DNA of 64,000 nucleotides from Tachypleus tridentatus. Its lineage: Eukaryota > Arthropoda > Merostomata > Xiphosura > Limulidae. The position numbers and the translations under genes are program-made. Location of the stretch: positions 154,669,310 to 154,733,309 of the forward strand of contig NC_134837.1 in the NCBI RefSeq assembly GCF_004210375.1, read 5' to 3'. Under the pieces are notes generated by a model. That model ran no database searches. It had not been told where the DNA came from and saw nothing but the letters and a program-made list of their open reading frames with translations. The first letter of the stretch is position 1. Every line of letters begins with the position of its first letter. Positions 56,501 to 64,000 of the stretch are shown here, piece after piece.

Positions 56501-58677
56501 ATACACACTGTTCAACACTCTCAGTATCCTTTAACTAATAAACTCATCAATATACACCGTTCCTCACTCTCAAACTCTTGTAATTGATAAACTTCCCAAT
56601 ACACAATGTTCCACACTCTCAGCATCCTTTAACAAATAAACTCTTCAATATATACCATTGCTCACTCTCAATGTCCTGTAATTAAAGAAATTTTCAATAT
56701 ATACTGTTAGTCACTCCCAATGTTGCCTTACTAATGAAGTTTACAATATACACTCTTCCTCAAACCCAATGTCCAATAATTAGCAACCTTCCAGTGTACA
56801 CTTTTCCTCGCTCTCAACGTCATTATATTAAAAAATATTTCAATATACACTGTTCCTAATTATCAATCTTACATGATTAACAAAGTTACAAAAACACACA
56901 GTTCTTCATTGCCAATGTCCTATAATTAATAAACGTTTCAATACACACTGTTTCTCTCTCTAAAAGTTCTGTAAACAATAAACTTTCAAACACACTATTC
57001 CTCATTCAAAATGACCTGTAATTAATAAACCTTTGAATACACTGTTCAACACTCTCAGTATCCTTTAACTAATAAACTCTTCAATATACACCGTTCCTCA
57101 CTATCAATTTCCTGTAATTAAAGAAACTTTTCAATAAAACTGTTTTTCTCTCTGAAAGTTCTGTTCTCGAGAATCTTTCAAAACACACCATTTCTCATTC
57201 AAAATGACCTGTAACATATAAGCTTATCAAAATATACTATTAATCACTGTCAATGTCTTCTACCTAAAATATTTTCAGTATACATTATTCCTCACACTCC
57301 CACTCCTGTAATTTATAAACATTCCAGTATACACTCATCCTCCCTTCTCAACGTCCTTTAAAAAATAAACATCTCAATATATACGGATCATCATACTAAA
57401 TGCCCAATACTAAATATACCTTTTCCTCATACATTGTTCCTAACGCTTAATGTTCTGATACTAATAAACTTTTCAATATACACTGTTCCTGTCTTTTCAT
57501 GCCGTGTAATTATTAAAGTTTTCAAGATACACTTTTCCTATCTTAAAATGTCTTGTAATTAATGAGCTTTTTAATATACATTGTTAATCACTCTCAAAGT
57601 ATTATAATTTAAAAAATTTTAAAAATTCACTACTCCCCAATATCAATGTCTTGAAATTAATAAGCTTTTAATATATACACAGTTAGTCACTTGAAGTGTT
57701 CTAAAAAAAATAAATCTTTCAGTATACACTATTCCTCACTCTTATACTCCTGTAATTAATAAACCTTTGAATACACACTGTTCAACACTCTCAGTATCCT
57801 TTAACTAATAAACTCATCAATATACACCTTTCCTCACTCTCAAACTCTTGTAATTGATAAACTTCCCAATACACAATGTTCCACACTCTCAGCATCCTTT
57901 AACTAATAAACTCTTCAATATATTCCATTGCTCACTCTCAATGTCCTGTAATTAAAGAAACTTTTCAATATATACTGTTAGTCACTCCCAATGTTATCTT
58001 ACTAATAAAGTTTACAATATACACTCTTCCTCAATTCCAATGTCCAATAATTAGCAACCTTCCAATGTACACTTTTCCTCGCTCTCAATGTCATTATATT
58101 AAGAAATATTTCAATATACACTGTTACTAATTACCGTTCTTACGTGATTAACAAAGTTACAAAAACACACAGTTCTTCATTGCCAATGTCCTATAATTAA
58201 TAAACTTTCAATACACCCTGTTCCCCACTCAAAATGTCCTGCAACGTATAAGCTTATCAAAATATACTATTAATCACTCTCAATGTCTTATAACTCAAAA
58301 ACTTTTCAGTATACATTACTTCTCACTCTCGCACTTCTGTAATTTATCAGCTTTCGAATATACACTCATCCTCCCTTCTCAACGTCCTTTAAAAAATAAA
58401 CATCTCAAAATATACTGTTCCTCATGCTATATGTCCTGTACTAAAGATACTTTTCCACATACATTGTTCCGAACTCTTAAAGTTCTTAAACTAATAAACT
58501 TTTCAATACGCACAGTTCGTCATTCCTAGTGTACTATTATTAGTGAACTTTTCAATATACACCAATGTCCTGTAATTAATAAACTTTTCAATATTTATTA
58601 ATATCTTGTAATTAATGAACTTTTGAGTATACATTGTTTCTCATCCCCCAATGTCCTGTAATTAATAAACGTTTCAT
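50546..58677 (+). repeat. Right edge of array: diverged HOR copies ending in a regular 1.03-kb unit
   Basis: Monomers are more diverged than in the interior and share variants with the left edge, for example GTCTTACAAATGAAGTTTTC at about 50656 and 8149, CCTGGCTCTCAATCTC at about 55438 and 6667, and TTTACAATATACACTCTTCC at about 54153 and 10217. The last full HOR, from TGTTCTGATACTAATAAAC at 57451 to the equivalent AGTTCTTAAACTAATAAAC at 58481, is 1,030 bp and about 21 monomers. The final four monomers are degenerate and the array ends at about 58677 after AATAAACGTTTCATTC. Confidence 0.8.
52575..53256 (+). repeat. Local seven-monomer (~340-bp) tandem duplication
   Basis: A block with the diagnostic ATTAAAGGTTTCAAGATA (GGTTTC where most copies have GTTTTC) occurs twice, offset by about 340 bp (GTCGTGTTA at 52672 and GTCGTTTAT at 53012). 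A third related copy with GGTTTC is at about 56245. This gives a short sub-HOR specific to the right side. Confidence 0.65.
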
Positions 58678-58833
58678 TCTGAGAAAAGAAAGAATGTCCC
58701 ACATTGAACAGCAGCTGGTTTGTCTATCCCCAGTAGTGCAGAGGTAGGAGTAGGTATAATGTTCTCCCAGTAAAACTAAACTGGAACCCCAACCTTTTCC
58801 TCCAAATGGTATATTATCCTATTAACATACGAA

Positions 58834-59103
58834 TTTATTTTGAATTTTGTGCAAAATTACACGAGGGCTATCTGCGCTAGCCGTCCCTATCTTAGCAGTG
58901 TAAGACTAGAAGAAAAGCAGCTAGTCATTACCACCCACCATCAACTCTTGAGCAACTCTTTTACCAACGAATAGTGAGATTTACCGTTACATTATAATGC
59001 CACCACGGCTGAAATATCGAGCATATTTGGTGTGACAGGGATTCGAACCCACAATCCTCGGATTAAGAGTTGAGTGCCTTAACCACCTGGCCATGCCAAG
59101 CCC
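58834..59103 (-). mobile_element. tRNA-derived SINE (family 2), full-length, minus strand
   Basis: On the minus strand the element starts with a tRNA-like head (GGGCTTGGCATGGCCAGGTG). A B box GGGTTCGAATCCC lies near 59038-59050. A conserved body follows (CACTATTCGTTGGTAAAAGA, GACTAGCTGC, CGCAGATAGCCCTCG), and the end is A-rich (AAAATTCAAAATAAA). Flanking copies TTAACATACGAA (58822-58833) and TTAACATATGAA (59104-59115) match at 11 of 12 bases and are target-site duplications of LINE-type priming. I recognise the family as one common in horseshoe crabs, from memory. Confidence 0.9.
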
Positions 59104-59140
59104 TTAACATATGAAATATAACTTTTATACCAGTACATTG

Positions 59141-59410
59141 GGCCCGACATGGCCAAGCGTGTTGAGGCGTGACTCGTAATCTGTAGGTTACGGGTGTGAA
59201 TCCCTGTCGCACCAAACATGCTTGCCCTTTCAGCCGTAGGGGTGTTATAGTGCGACGGTCAATCCCACTATTCATTGGTAAAAGAGTAGCCCTAAAATTT
59301 GTGGTGATGACTAGCTGCCTTCCCTCTAGTCACACACTGCTAAATTAGAGACGGCCAGCACAGATAGCCCTCGAGCAACTTTGTGCGAAATTCAAAACAA
59401 ACAAACAAAC
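59141..59410 (+). mobile_element. tRNA-derived SINE (family 2), full-length, plus strand
   Basis: Same family as the neighbouring minus-strand copy. It has a tRNA-like head (GGCCCGACATGGCCAAGCGT), a body with CACTATTCATTGGTAAAAGA, and a (CAAA)n tail. Target-site duplications ACCAGTACATTG (59129-59140) and ACCAGTACGTTG (59409-59420) match at 11 of 12 bases. The B box is changed (GGTGTGAATCCC near 59190), so it is probably no longer transcribed efficiently. The ORF on the opposite strand here is only the SINE read backwards. Confidence 0.92.
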
Positions 59411-59420
59411 CAGTACGTTG

Positions 59421-62352
59421 AACATATCATACTATTTATAATACAGTTGTGTTCTATTATTTTAATTTGAAAACATGATTACATAAATAGTGTATAAATC
59501 GTGATAAATTATATTAATATAAACTTCCATATCTAATTAAAATGTTTACTCACAAAATAAATAAAATGTTGCTAATTATGATAAAGACTATGCTTCCTGA
59601 TGTACAAATACTTAAATAATTGCGTTCTGTAGCGTGATAAATTATTCAGTTTTTATTTGCATACATTTTTTGCTTATTGTACATTGTAGCCTGGAAATAA
59701 TGTAGATTTAAAAAAAAGAAAGAAACTACATTTATTTAAAATTCCTTTATAATTAAAACTTAAAAGCAAGAAATGTCATTATGATTAGCAACTGTCATCA
59801 AAATGAATCTTTCTCTACATTATTGTTATCACACAAACTACGTCCTTCTACTAAATGTAGTATTTGCTCAAATTAAATTAGGACAAGCAAATAAATAAAA
59901 AGTATTCACCATAACGGCTGTTTTACTTTTAAATTTAAACCACGCTTTTCAACAAAACTTTAAACTTCAAATAAGTTAAACAAAGAAAAGTCCAACTGCA
60001 TTATTGTCAACGTGAATTTGAAATTAACTTTATGTTTAGGCCTAAGCAAAGTTAAACGATTGTAGTTTCTTGGTTCAAAGGTTTATTAACACTTGCTGAA
60101 TTTTTAGATATTAATTCCTATACACTAAAGATGAAACCTGCACATTCTAAACTGTTACACCTTGAATACAATTTTAGCCAAAGCGAACAAACATTGAAAG
60201 TTTAAAACGCCAAACAGTTCTTTTCTGTTCCAAATTAGGCCTACTTCAACTAGCCATAAAATATGGCATGAGAAATGGTAGATTAAATACTAAATTTGAC
60301 ATATTGCAAATTGAAAACTCATAGTACCAAATATAACGAAGCTTATTCAATCTATGTGTAATCAATTTTAAAAAGCATAAAGGAGTAAAACTAAATAGCC
60401 CCGAAGTACAAGTTACACTCTGGGAAATTATGAAGTGGTAATTAGTTTTCAAAGTATCCACCTGCAGGAATAGAACACACATAACGGTAAAAACAAGTGC
60501 ACTCGATTTCAGCTCTGTTCATCAATCTAACAATCTGCTTCGCTATCTAGAGGAACATTCTCAAAAAGTAAAATTTTGCAAAAATAATACATTAATTTTG
60601 TTACCAGAAAGGCAGACAAGAATGTTAAGAGTTCTCAGTAATCTTAATAAACTGTCTTTAACCCTTAAACAGCAAGAATATTGAAGATAGCAGCAACAAT
60701 TTATGATGGCCACCATTTAACTGTTAAGTAACTTGAGGAAATGACGAAATTTGAATAAACGAACGATAACTGTCTGTATAGTCTTCTGAGAATTTCGAAA
60801 CGTCATCCGCTTACGTGTATTTCTACGACAGGCAGTTGCCGTCGATTCAACTAAATTTCATCGCGAGTACTCTCGCTAAATAATATATCAATGAAACTTG
60901 CCAGAGTTGCAAAAACTGGCAAGCATAGACATGAAACTCTCCTAAAATTCTAAGCAAATCTTATTTAAAGCCTTTGAAACATTTGTGATAAACTTTTGAA
61001 AACCTAGGTGAAAATATATGTATATATATGAAACAAAATCTGGTCAACCACGACCCAACACCAATTTAAATATGGCAACAAGCTCTCCAGTTTCTAACAC
61101 AAGAAAATGGTGATTTATGCCGATTAGATCAATTCGATAAAGGGCTATGGAGATCATGAGCGATACCACCTGAATCAAATAGTTCCTATGGAATGTACAG
61201 TTAAAGTTTAAAAAATTGCTCGAGTTATGCTATGTTCCAAAGTTGAAATTTTTTTTGAAGCAAAAAAATTTATTAACTTTTAATCTAAAATAAGTAAAAA
61301 AAACCATTTAACACAATTCAGAAATACATTGCATAAGCAGAGGTGCAGATCTCCTGCATCATTAATATTGTTCACTGTAAATATTTGTGAGGAGGGACTT
61401 CTTAAATAATTAGTATGCAAAAAAAAAAATTAAAACAACCTCTGAGAATGATAAGAAAACTTATCGTCTGTGTTTACATTGTAGCCTTATGCCAGTTAAA
61501 TAATGAAATACAGCATGTTACTGGGATTTCTGAAACATATGACTGAATTAAATTTATGTAAGATTTATATGAGAAATTAGTCTATTACATTTTCTCTTCT
61601 TCAAAGTTTCTACAAAGAAAAAGCTATTTCTGTGTAATTCATTCTCGATTTTAGGGTTAGAAAGAAAATCTTAGAAACAAAAGCATCGTCTGGTATTTAT
61701 ATGGAGTTTGTTTGTTTGTTTTTAATTAACGTTTTAATTCTGTTAAGTGAATAGAATTGAAGCTAATTTTATCTCTCTCTTTACGTCACGAGATGTTGTA
61801 AGCAGCTTATTGAAATAGTTTCAGTGAAACTTGGTGGAGGAAGTTGGTAAAGCTTCTAAAGACAAAATTCAATAGATAAGTAATCAAACAAACGGTTTAA
61901 TCTTAGCAATGACACGAGCATTAAGCATGTTCTAACATTTCCCTCAGGTTTATTTTAACCTACGAAAGTTGTGTGCGTCATTCATATACACCATTCCATC
62001 GTCCTTGCAAAGTTAATAAAATAAATTCCGCGCCAGATGCGAATACTTGCTAATTATGTATGTTATGTATTAATATATCATTTCAAAATTATACTGTCAT
62101 TCTTATATGTTTCACTAGATGGCGCGATATAATTTACGAATGTTTTCGTTTGTAAGTCACGCAAACTGAAACTTTTTGGTCATTAAAAGGTATAATTCAT
62201 CAAATTAAATTAAAACAACCAAAATAGTTAATATATATCTATTATTATCGTGGTAAAATAGTCGCATACAAGAAAAAAAATGCAACATTTATTGTCTACC
62301 GGCAAGTTGCAATGTCTGACTTTTTTGTAACACCAGTGTTTGAACTGTTTAT
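59421..62352. other. AT-rich intergenic stretch, no gene seen
   Basis: No convincing exon on either strand. Open frames such as 60246-60482 (minus) are AT-biased and lack a recognisable domain. A short (GTTT)n tract at about 61708-61720 may be the tail of a lost SINE. A short TA-rich run sits near 61015-61030. The only specific motif noted is the CTCF-like site listed separately. Confidence 0.5.
62111..62126 (+). promoter_or_regulatory. CTCF-like insulator motif (candidate)
   Basis: TTCACTAGATGGCGCG matches the core of the CTCF binding consensus (CCASYAGRKGGCRS in vertebrates, with AGRTGGCGC shared with insects). It stands in strongly AT-rich DNA where such a G/C core is unusual. It lies about 3.4 kb beyond the array end and 1.5 kb upstream of the right-hand gene. 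A single motif match could be chance; binding is inferred. Confidence 0.3.
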
Positions 62353-62363
62353 CACCCTCTGTA

Positions 62364-62498
62364 ACGTCTCCCCCAGTGGCTCAGCGGTATGTCTGCAGAC
62401 TTACAACGCTGAAATCCCGCTTTCGATACCCGTGGGGAGTAGAGCACAGATAGACCAGTGTGTTGCTTTGTGCTTACTTCGAAACAAAACAATAACAG
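62364..62498 (+). mobile_element. tRNA-derived SINE (family 3), plus strand
   Basis: A tRNA-like head (CCAGTGGCTCAGCGGTATGT) is followed by a B-box-like CTTTCGATACCCG near 62423-62435, then AGCACAGATAG, GCTTTGTGCTTACTTCG and an A-rich tail AAACAAAACAATAACAG. CACCCTCTGTA (62353-62363) and CACCCTCTATA (62499-62509) match at 10 of 11 bases and are target-site duplications. The + strand open frame over this region is not a gene. Confidence 0.85.
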
Positions 62499-62509
62499 CA
62501 CCCTCTATA

Positions 62510-63314
62510 TTCAGTTAACTAAGATTAACTTATAAAGAAAAGCTGATTTTTCAAAATGCTACATGCGTGCGTGTGTAGATGTGAAAAATCTGCAATTTCC
62601 TCTAGAGAATCGTGGAAAAGAAATCTGAAAAACAATATATCCATCCTAATAAATTTAGCATTATATATAACGTTTAGGCCATTTTATCTTTTAATTTATA
62701 TGGCATAATCTTTATTGTGACATTTGTTCTTCATACAAGATAATTAAAAAAATATTAATTCAAAGCAAGAAATATGGATAATAAAACTAGGGACTCTAAA
62801 AAAGTAAACAGACTAGGCTGGAAATAGTGTGTACATTATTTTCTAGAGCTACAACTTCCTATTTTGACTTCACTAAAATTAATAAGTACTGTAGACATAC
62901 AATTACTAAGTCTTTCGTGATGACGAGAAACTCACTTCAAATAAAAATGTTTTAATACCCATACCAGCCATCTTGGGAATACAATTACCGAGTCTGTTGA
63001 AATATTTCAAGACACACTTACTTTAAAAATGTAGTTTCACTTTTACGCTTTTACCTCAGTTTCTTATCTATTTGAGTAATATCATTGTCACGTGCTTTTC
63101 TTTAAAAAGTGTGGTATGTAAAATCGAATGTCACAGATTGTATATGCTTGTGTTCTCTTGTAGCTACGGAACGTATTTGTGTAGTTAATTGTATCCACGA
63201 TATTGTTTAGAATAGATATATGTAAAAGAGCACAATCAAATAAAAACCAAAGACAAGACAAAATTGTTATATATTTATATATAACTTGTTCATTATATAT
63301 TAATTGTATTATTA
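62510..63314. other. AT-rich spacer upstream of right-hand gene
   Basis: I see no gene here. A minus-strand open frame at 63088-63357 is hydrophobic and AT-biased and runs into a SINE, so it is probably chance. A near-perfect 20-bp AT palindrome (GTTATATATTTATATATAAC) lies at about 63265-63284. Confidence 0.45.
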
Positions 63315-63411
63315 AAACGGAAAGAGCCACACAGTAGGCCCACCACGGGTATAACAAACAACTTTTTAGCGTTATAAGCCTTCATGCTAACCGTTATGTT
63401 ACGGGGAGAAC
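63315..63411 (-). mobile_element. Degenerate tRNA-derived SINE (family 3-like), minus strand
   Basis: Reading the minus strand gives TCTCCCCGTAACATAACGGT, then GGCTTATAACGCTAAAAA, then GATACCCG-like TTATACCCGTGGTGGGC and CTGTGTGGCTCTTTCC. This aligns with the head and body of the plus-strand SINE at 62364, but the AGCACAGATAG segment is shortened. No target-site duplication was found. It ends about 20 bp upstream of the candidate TATA box of the right-hand gene. Confidence 0.6.
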
Positions 63412-63433
63412 AATTCTATGAAGAAAAACCTAT

Positions 63434-63475
63434 TATAAAGGTAGGAAAAAGACGTAAAGAGAAAACTCATTAACG
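63434..63475 (+). promoter_or_regulatory. Candidate core promoter (TATA box and initiator)
   Basis: TATAAAG at 63434-63440 is followed 34 bp later (first base to first base) by TCATTAAC at 63468-63475, which resembles an arthropod initiator. A start near 63470 would give a 5' UTR of about 150 bases before the ATG at 63621. An alternative initiator, ATCAGTG, occurs near 63496-63509. Position fits the first exon downstream, but TATA-like sequences are common in AT-rich DNA. Confidence 0.35.
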
Positions 63476-63519
63476 ATAAATTACGTGTGTCGTCGATCAG
63501 TGATCAGTGGAAGAACTTG

Positions 63520-63538
63520 TGACGTCGTCAATGACGTG
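63520..63538 (+). promoter_or_regulatory. CRE-like double site (TGACG repeats)
   Basis: TGACGTCGTCA at 63520-63530 (an 11-bp near-palindrome) is followed by TGACGTG at 63532-63538. Both contain the TGACG half-site bound by CREB/ATF bZIP factors. They lie 80-100 bp upstream of the start codon in a locally GC-richer, CpG-containing stretch (63480-63610). They may instead be part of the 5' UTR. Confidence 0.35.
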
Positions 63539-63620
63539 TTCTTCAAAGTGTCGACAGAGTCACTGGATGGTTAGTGCTGGGGTCTCGTGCTGTCTGTTCT
63601 GGTGGTGATGGTCGAGAACA

Positions 63621-63729
63621 ATGAAACCAATTGTGTTTTTAGCTTATCTAACCATCCTAACAACAGAGATACGAACACACCAAGTGCCCACCGTTTACGA
63701 TGTTCTGTCACTCGTATATAAACTCTGCG
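63621..63729 (+). CDS. First coding exon of a secreted or membrane protein (partial, unknown)
   Basis: ATG at 63621 opens 36 codons plus one base, ending at a good donor (GCG|GTAAGC, with GT at 63730). The peptide begins MKPIVFLAYLTILTTEIRTH: a basic residue, a hydrophobic core of about ten residues, then polar residues, as in a signal peptide. It continues with PTVYDVLSLVYKLC. I do not recognise the family. Two upstream ATGs exist. The frame from 63531 stops at 63606-63608, and the one at 63608, overlapping that stop, runs about 37 codons past the main start in another frame. I chose 63621 because only it yields a signal peptide and stays open to a consensus splice donor. The rest of the gene lies beyond the window. 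Confidence 0.6.
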
Positions 63730-63891
63730 GTAAGCATTAGTTAATACTATTATTTTACTGTCAAACCAGTTGTTACGTATAACTTGGGCACGATAAAATT
63801 ACGATATTAGTATTTCGTTGAATGCAAATAAAAATAATAACACTCCTGATATAATAATATATTTTGTCTTTATGTTGTTAAAAAGAATAGT
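63730..63891 (+). other. Start of intron 1 of the right-hand gene
   Basis: Sequence after the GTAAGC donor is AT-rich and non-coding, leading into a SINE. No acceptor with an open exon was seen before the window ends. Confidence 0.5.
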
Positions 63892-64000
63892 GTGTTTGTT
63901 TTTCGTATTGTAAAGCCACATCGGGCTATCTTCTCAGCTCACCGAGGCGAAACGACCCCCTGATTGCAGCTTTATAAATCCAGAGACATACCGCTGTACT
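63892..64000 (-). mobile_element. tRNA-derived SINE (family 1), minus strand, cut by window end
   Basis: The reverse complement reads AGCGGTATGTCTCTGGATTT, then a B-box-like GGTCGTTTCGCC region, then AGCCCGATGTGGCTTTAC and an A-rich tail AAAAACAAACACA. It is the same family as the copy at 6-118. The head continues beyond 64000. It lies in the first intron of the right-hand gene. Confidence 0.8.

Larger units (their letters stand above)
4321..58677 (+). repeat. ~54-kb tandem satellite/minisatellite array, ~49-bp monomer, higher-order organisation
   Basis: An uninterrupted head-to-tail array in one orientation. Each monomer is 47-51 bp with three parts: an A/T segment around TGTAATTAATAAAC, a middle CTTTTCAATATACACTG, and a pyrimidine segment around TTCCTCACTCTCAA. 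About 1,100 monomers fit in the span. Individual monomers differ by roughly 10-40%, but the variants recur in fixed order. The typical unit has about 31% GC and about four times more C than G on the + strand. There is no transposase, no SINE inside, and no coding capacity. It is orders of magnitude longer than a normal intronic minisatellite. Monomer families with HORs are typical of satellite DNA, including centromeric satellite, but nothing here shows a centromere. Confidence 0.97.

Noticed and set aside
4321-58677. CRISPR array
   Set aside because: Units are contiguous variants of one monomer with no constant repeat and unique spacers. There are no cas genes and the context is eukaryotic.
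4321-58677. Telomeric or centromeric identity
   Set aside because: No TTAGG-type telomere repeats are seen. HOR structure is compatible with a centromere, but there is no evidence in sequence alone, and unique genes flank both sides.
58700-58800. Possible further SINE head (CCCCAGTAGTGCAGAGGTAG)
   Set aside because: Resembles the head of family 3 over about 20 bases only. The body does not follow and no duplication was found.
59063-59275. 70-codon minus strand ORF
   Set aside because: It spans two SINEs in opposite orientation and has no independent support.
62312-62518. 68-codon + strand ORF
   Set aside because: It overlaps a SINE with target-site duplications and is explained by it.
63088-63357. 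89-codon minus strand ORF
   Set aside because: AT-biased, runs into a degenerate SINE and overlaps the upstream region of the right-hand gene. No domain recognised.

Overview
The window is eukaryotic and non-coding for most of its length. I read it as a horseshoe-crab (Xiphosura) chromosome segment, or a close chelicerate relative. This rests on recognising from memory at least two families of tRNA-derived SINE that I associate with Limulus/Tachypleus; I ran no search, so the assignment is moderate.

Layout. (1) 1-4320 is unique AT-rich DNA. It has a SINE fragment at the left edge, a foldback (inverted-repeat) element at 169-515, and two probable + strand exons (3386-3452 and 3638-3799) encoding a cysteine-rich GCC2_GCC3 / ephrin-receptor-like module of an extracellular protein. 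(2) 4321-58677 is one head-to-tail tandem array of about 54 kb in a single orientation, built of a ~49-bp AT-rich, G-poor monomer (about 1,100 copies). The array is hierarchical: roughly 21 distinguishable monomer types follow each other in fixed order to make a ~1,028-1,030-bp higher-order repeat (HOR). This HOR is seen intact at both edges. In the interior, deletions and duplications of it form larger superunits (about 2.29 kb and 7.93 kb on the left, about 3.0-3.5 kb and 7.24 kb on the right). A 500-N gap (22440-22939) lies where the left superunit type gives way to the right one. (3) 58678-64000 is unique AT-rich DNA with SINE copies, two of them in opposite orientation and close together and three with target-site duplications. 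It ends in the promoter region and first coding exon (63621-63729) of a + strand gene for a secreted or membrane protein of unknown identity.

No protein-coding gene is supported inside the array. Its ORFs are short by-products of a 49-bp period, which shifts frame by one base per monomer. The flanking genes appear unrelated. The main question is whether the array is intergenic, or a giant intron of the left gene with hundreds of AATAAA signals on the sense strand. I did not find a recognisable new molecular system. The notable object is the multi-tier satellite, together with signs that parts of it are mis-assembled.
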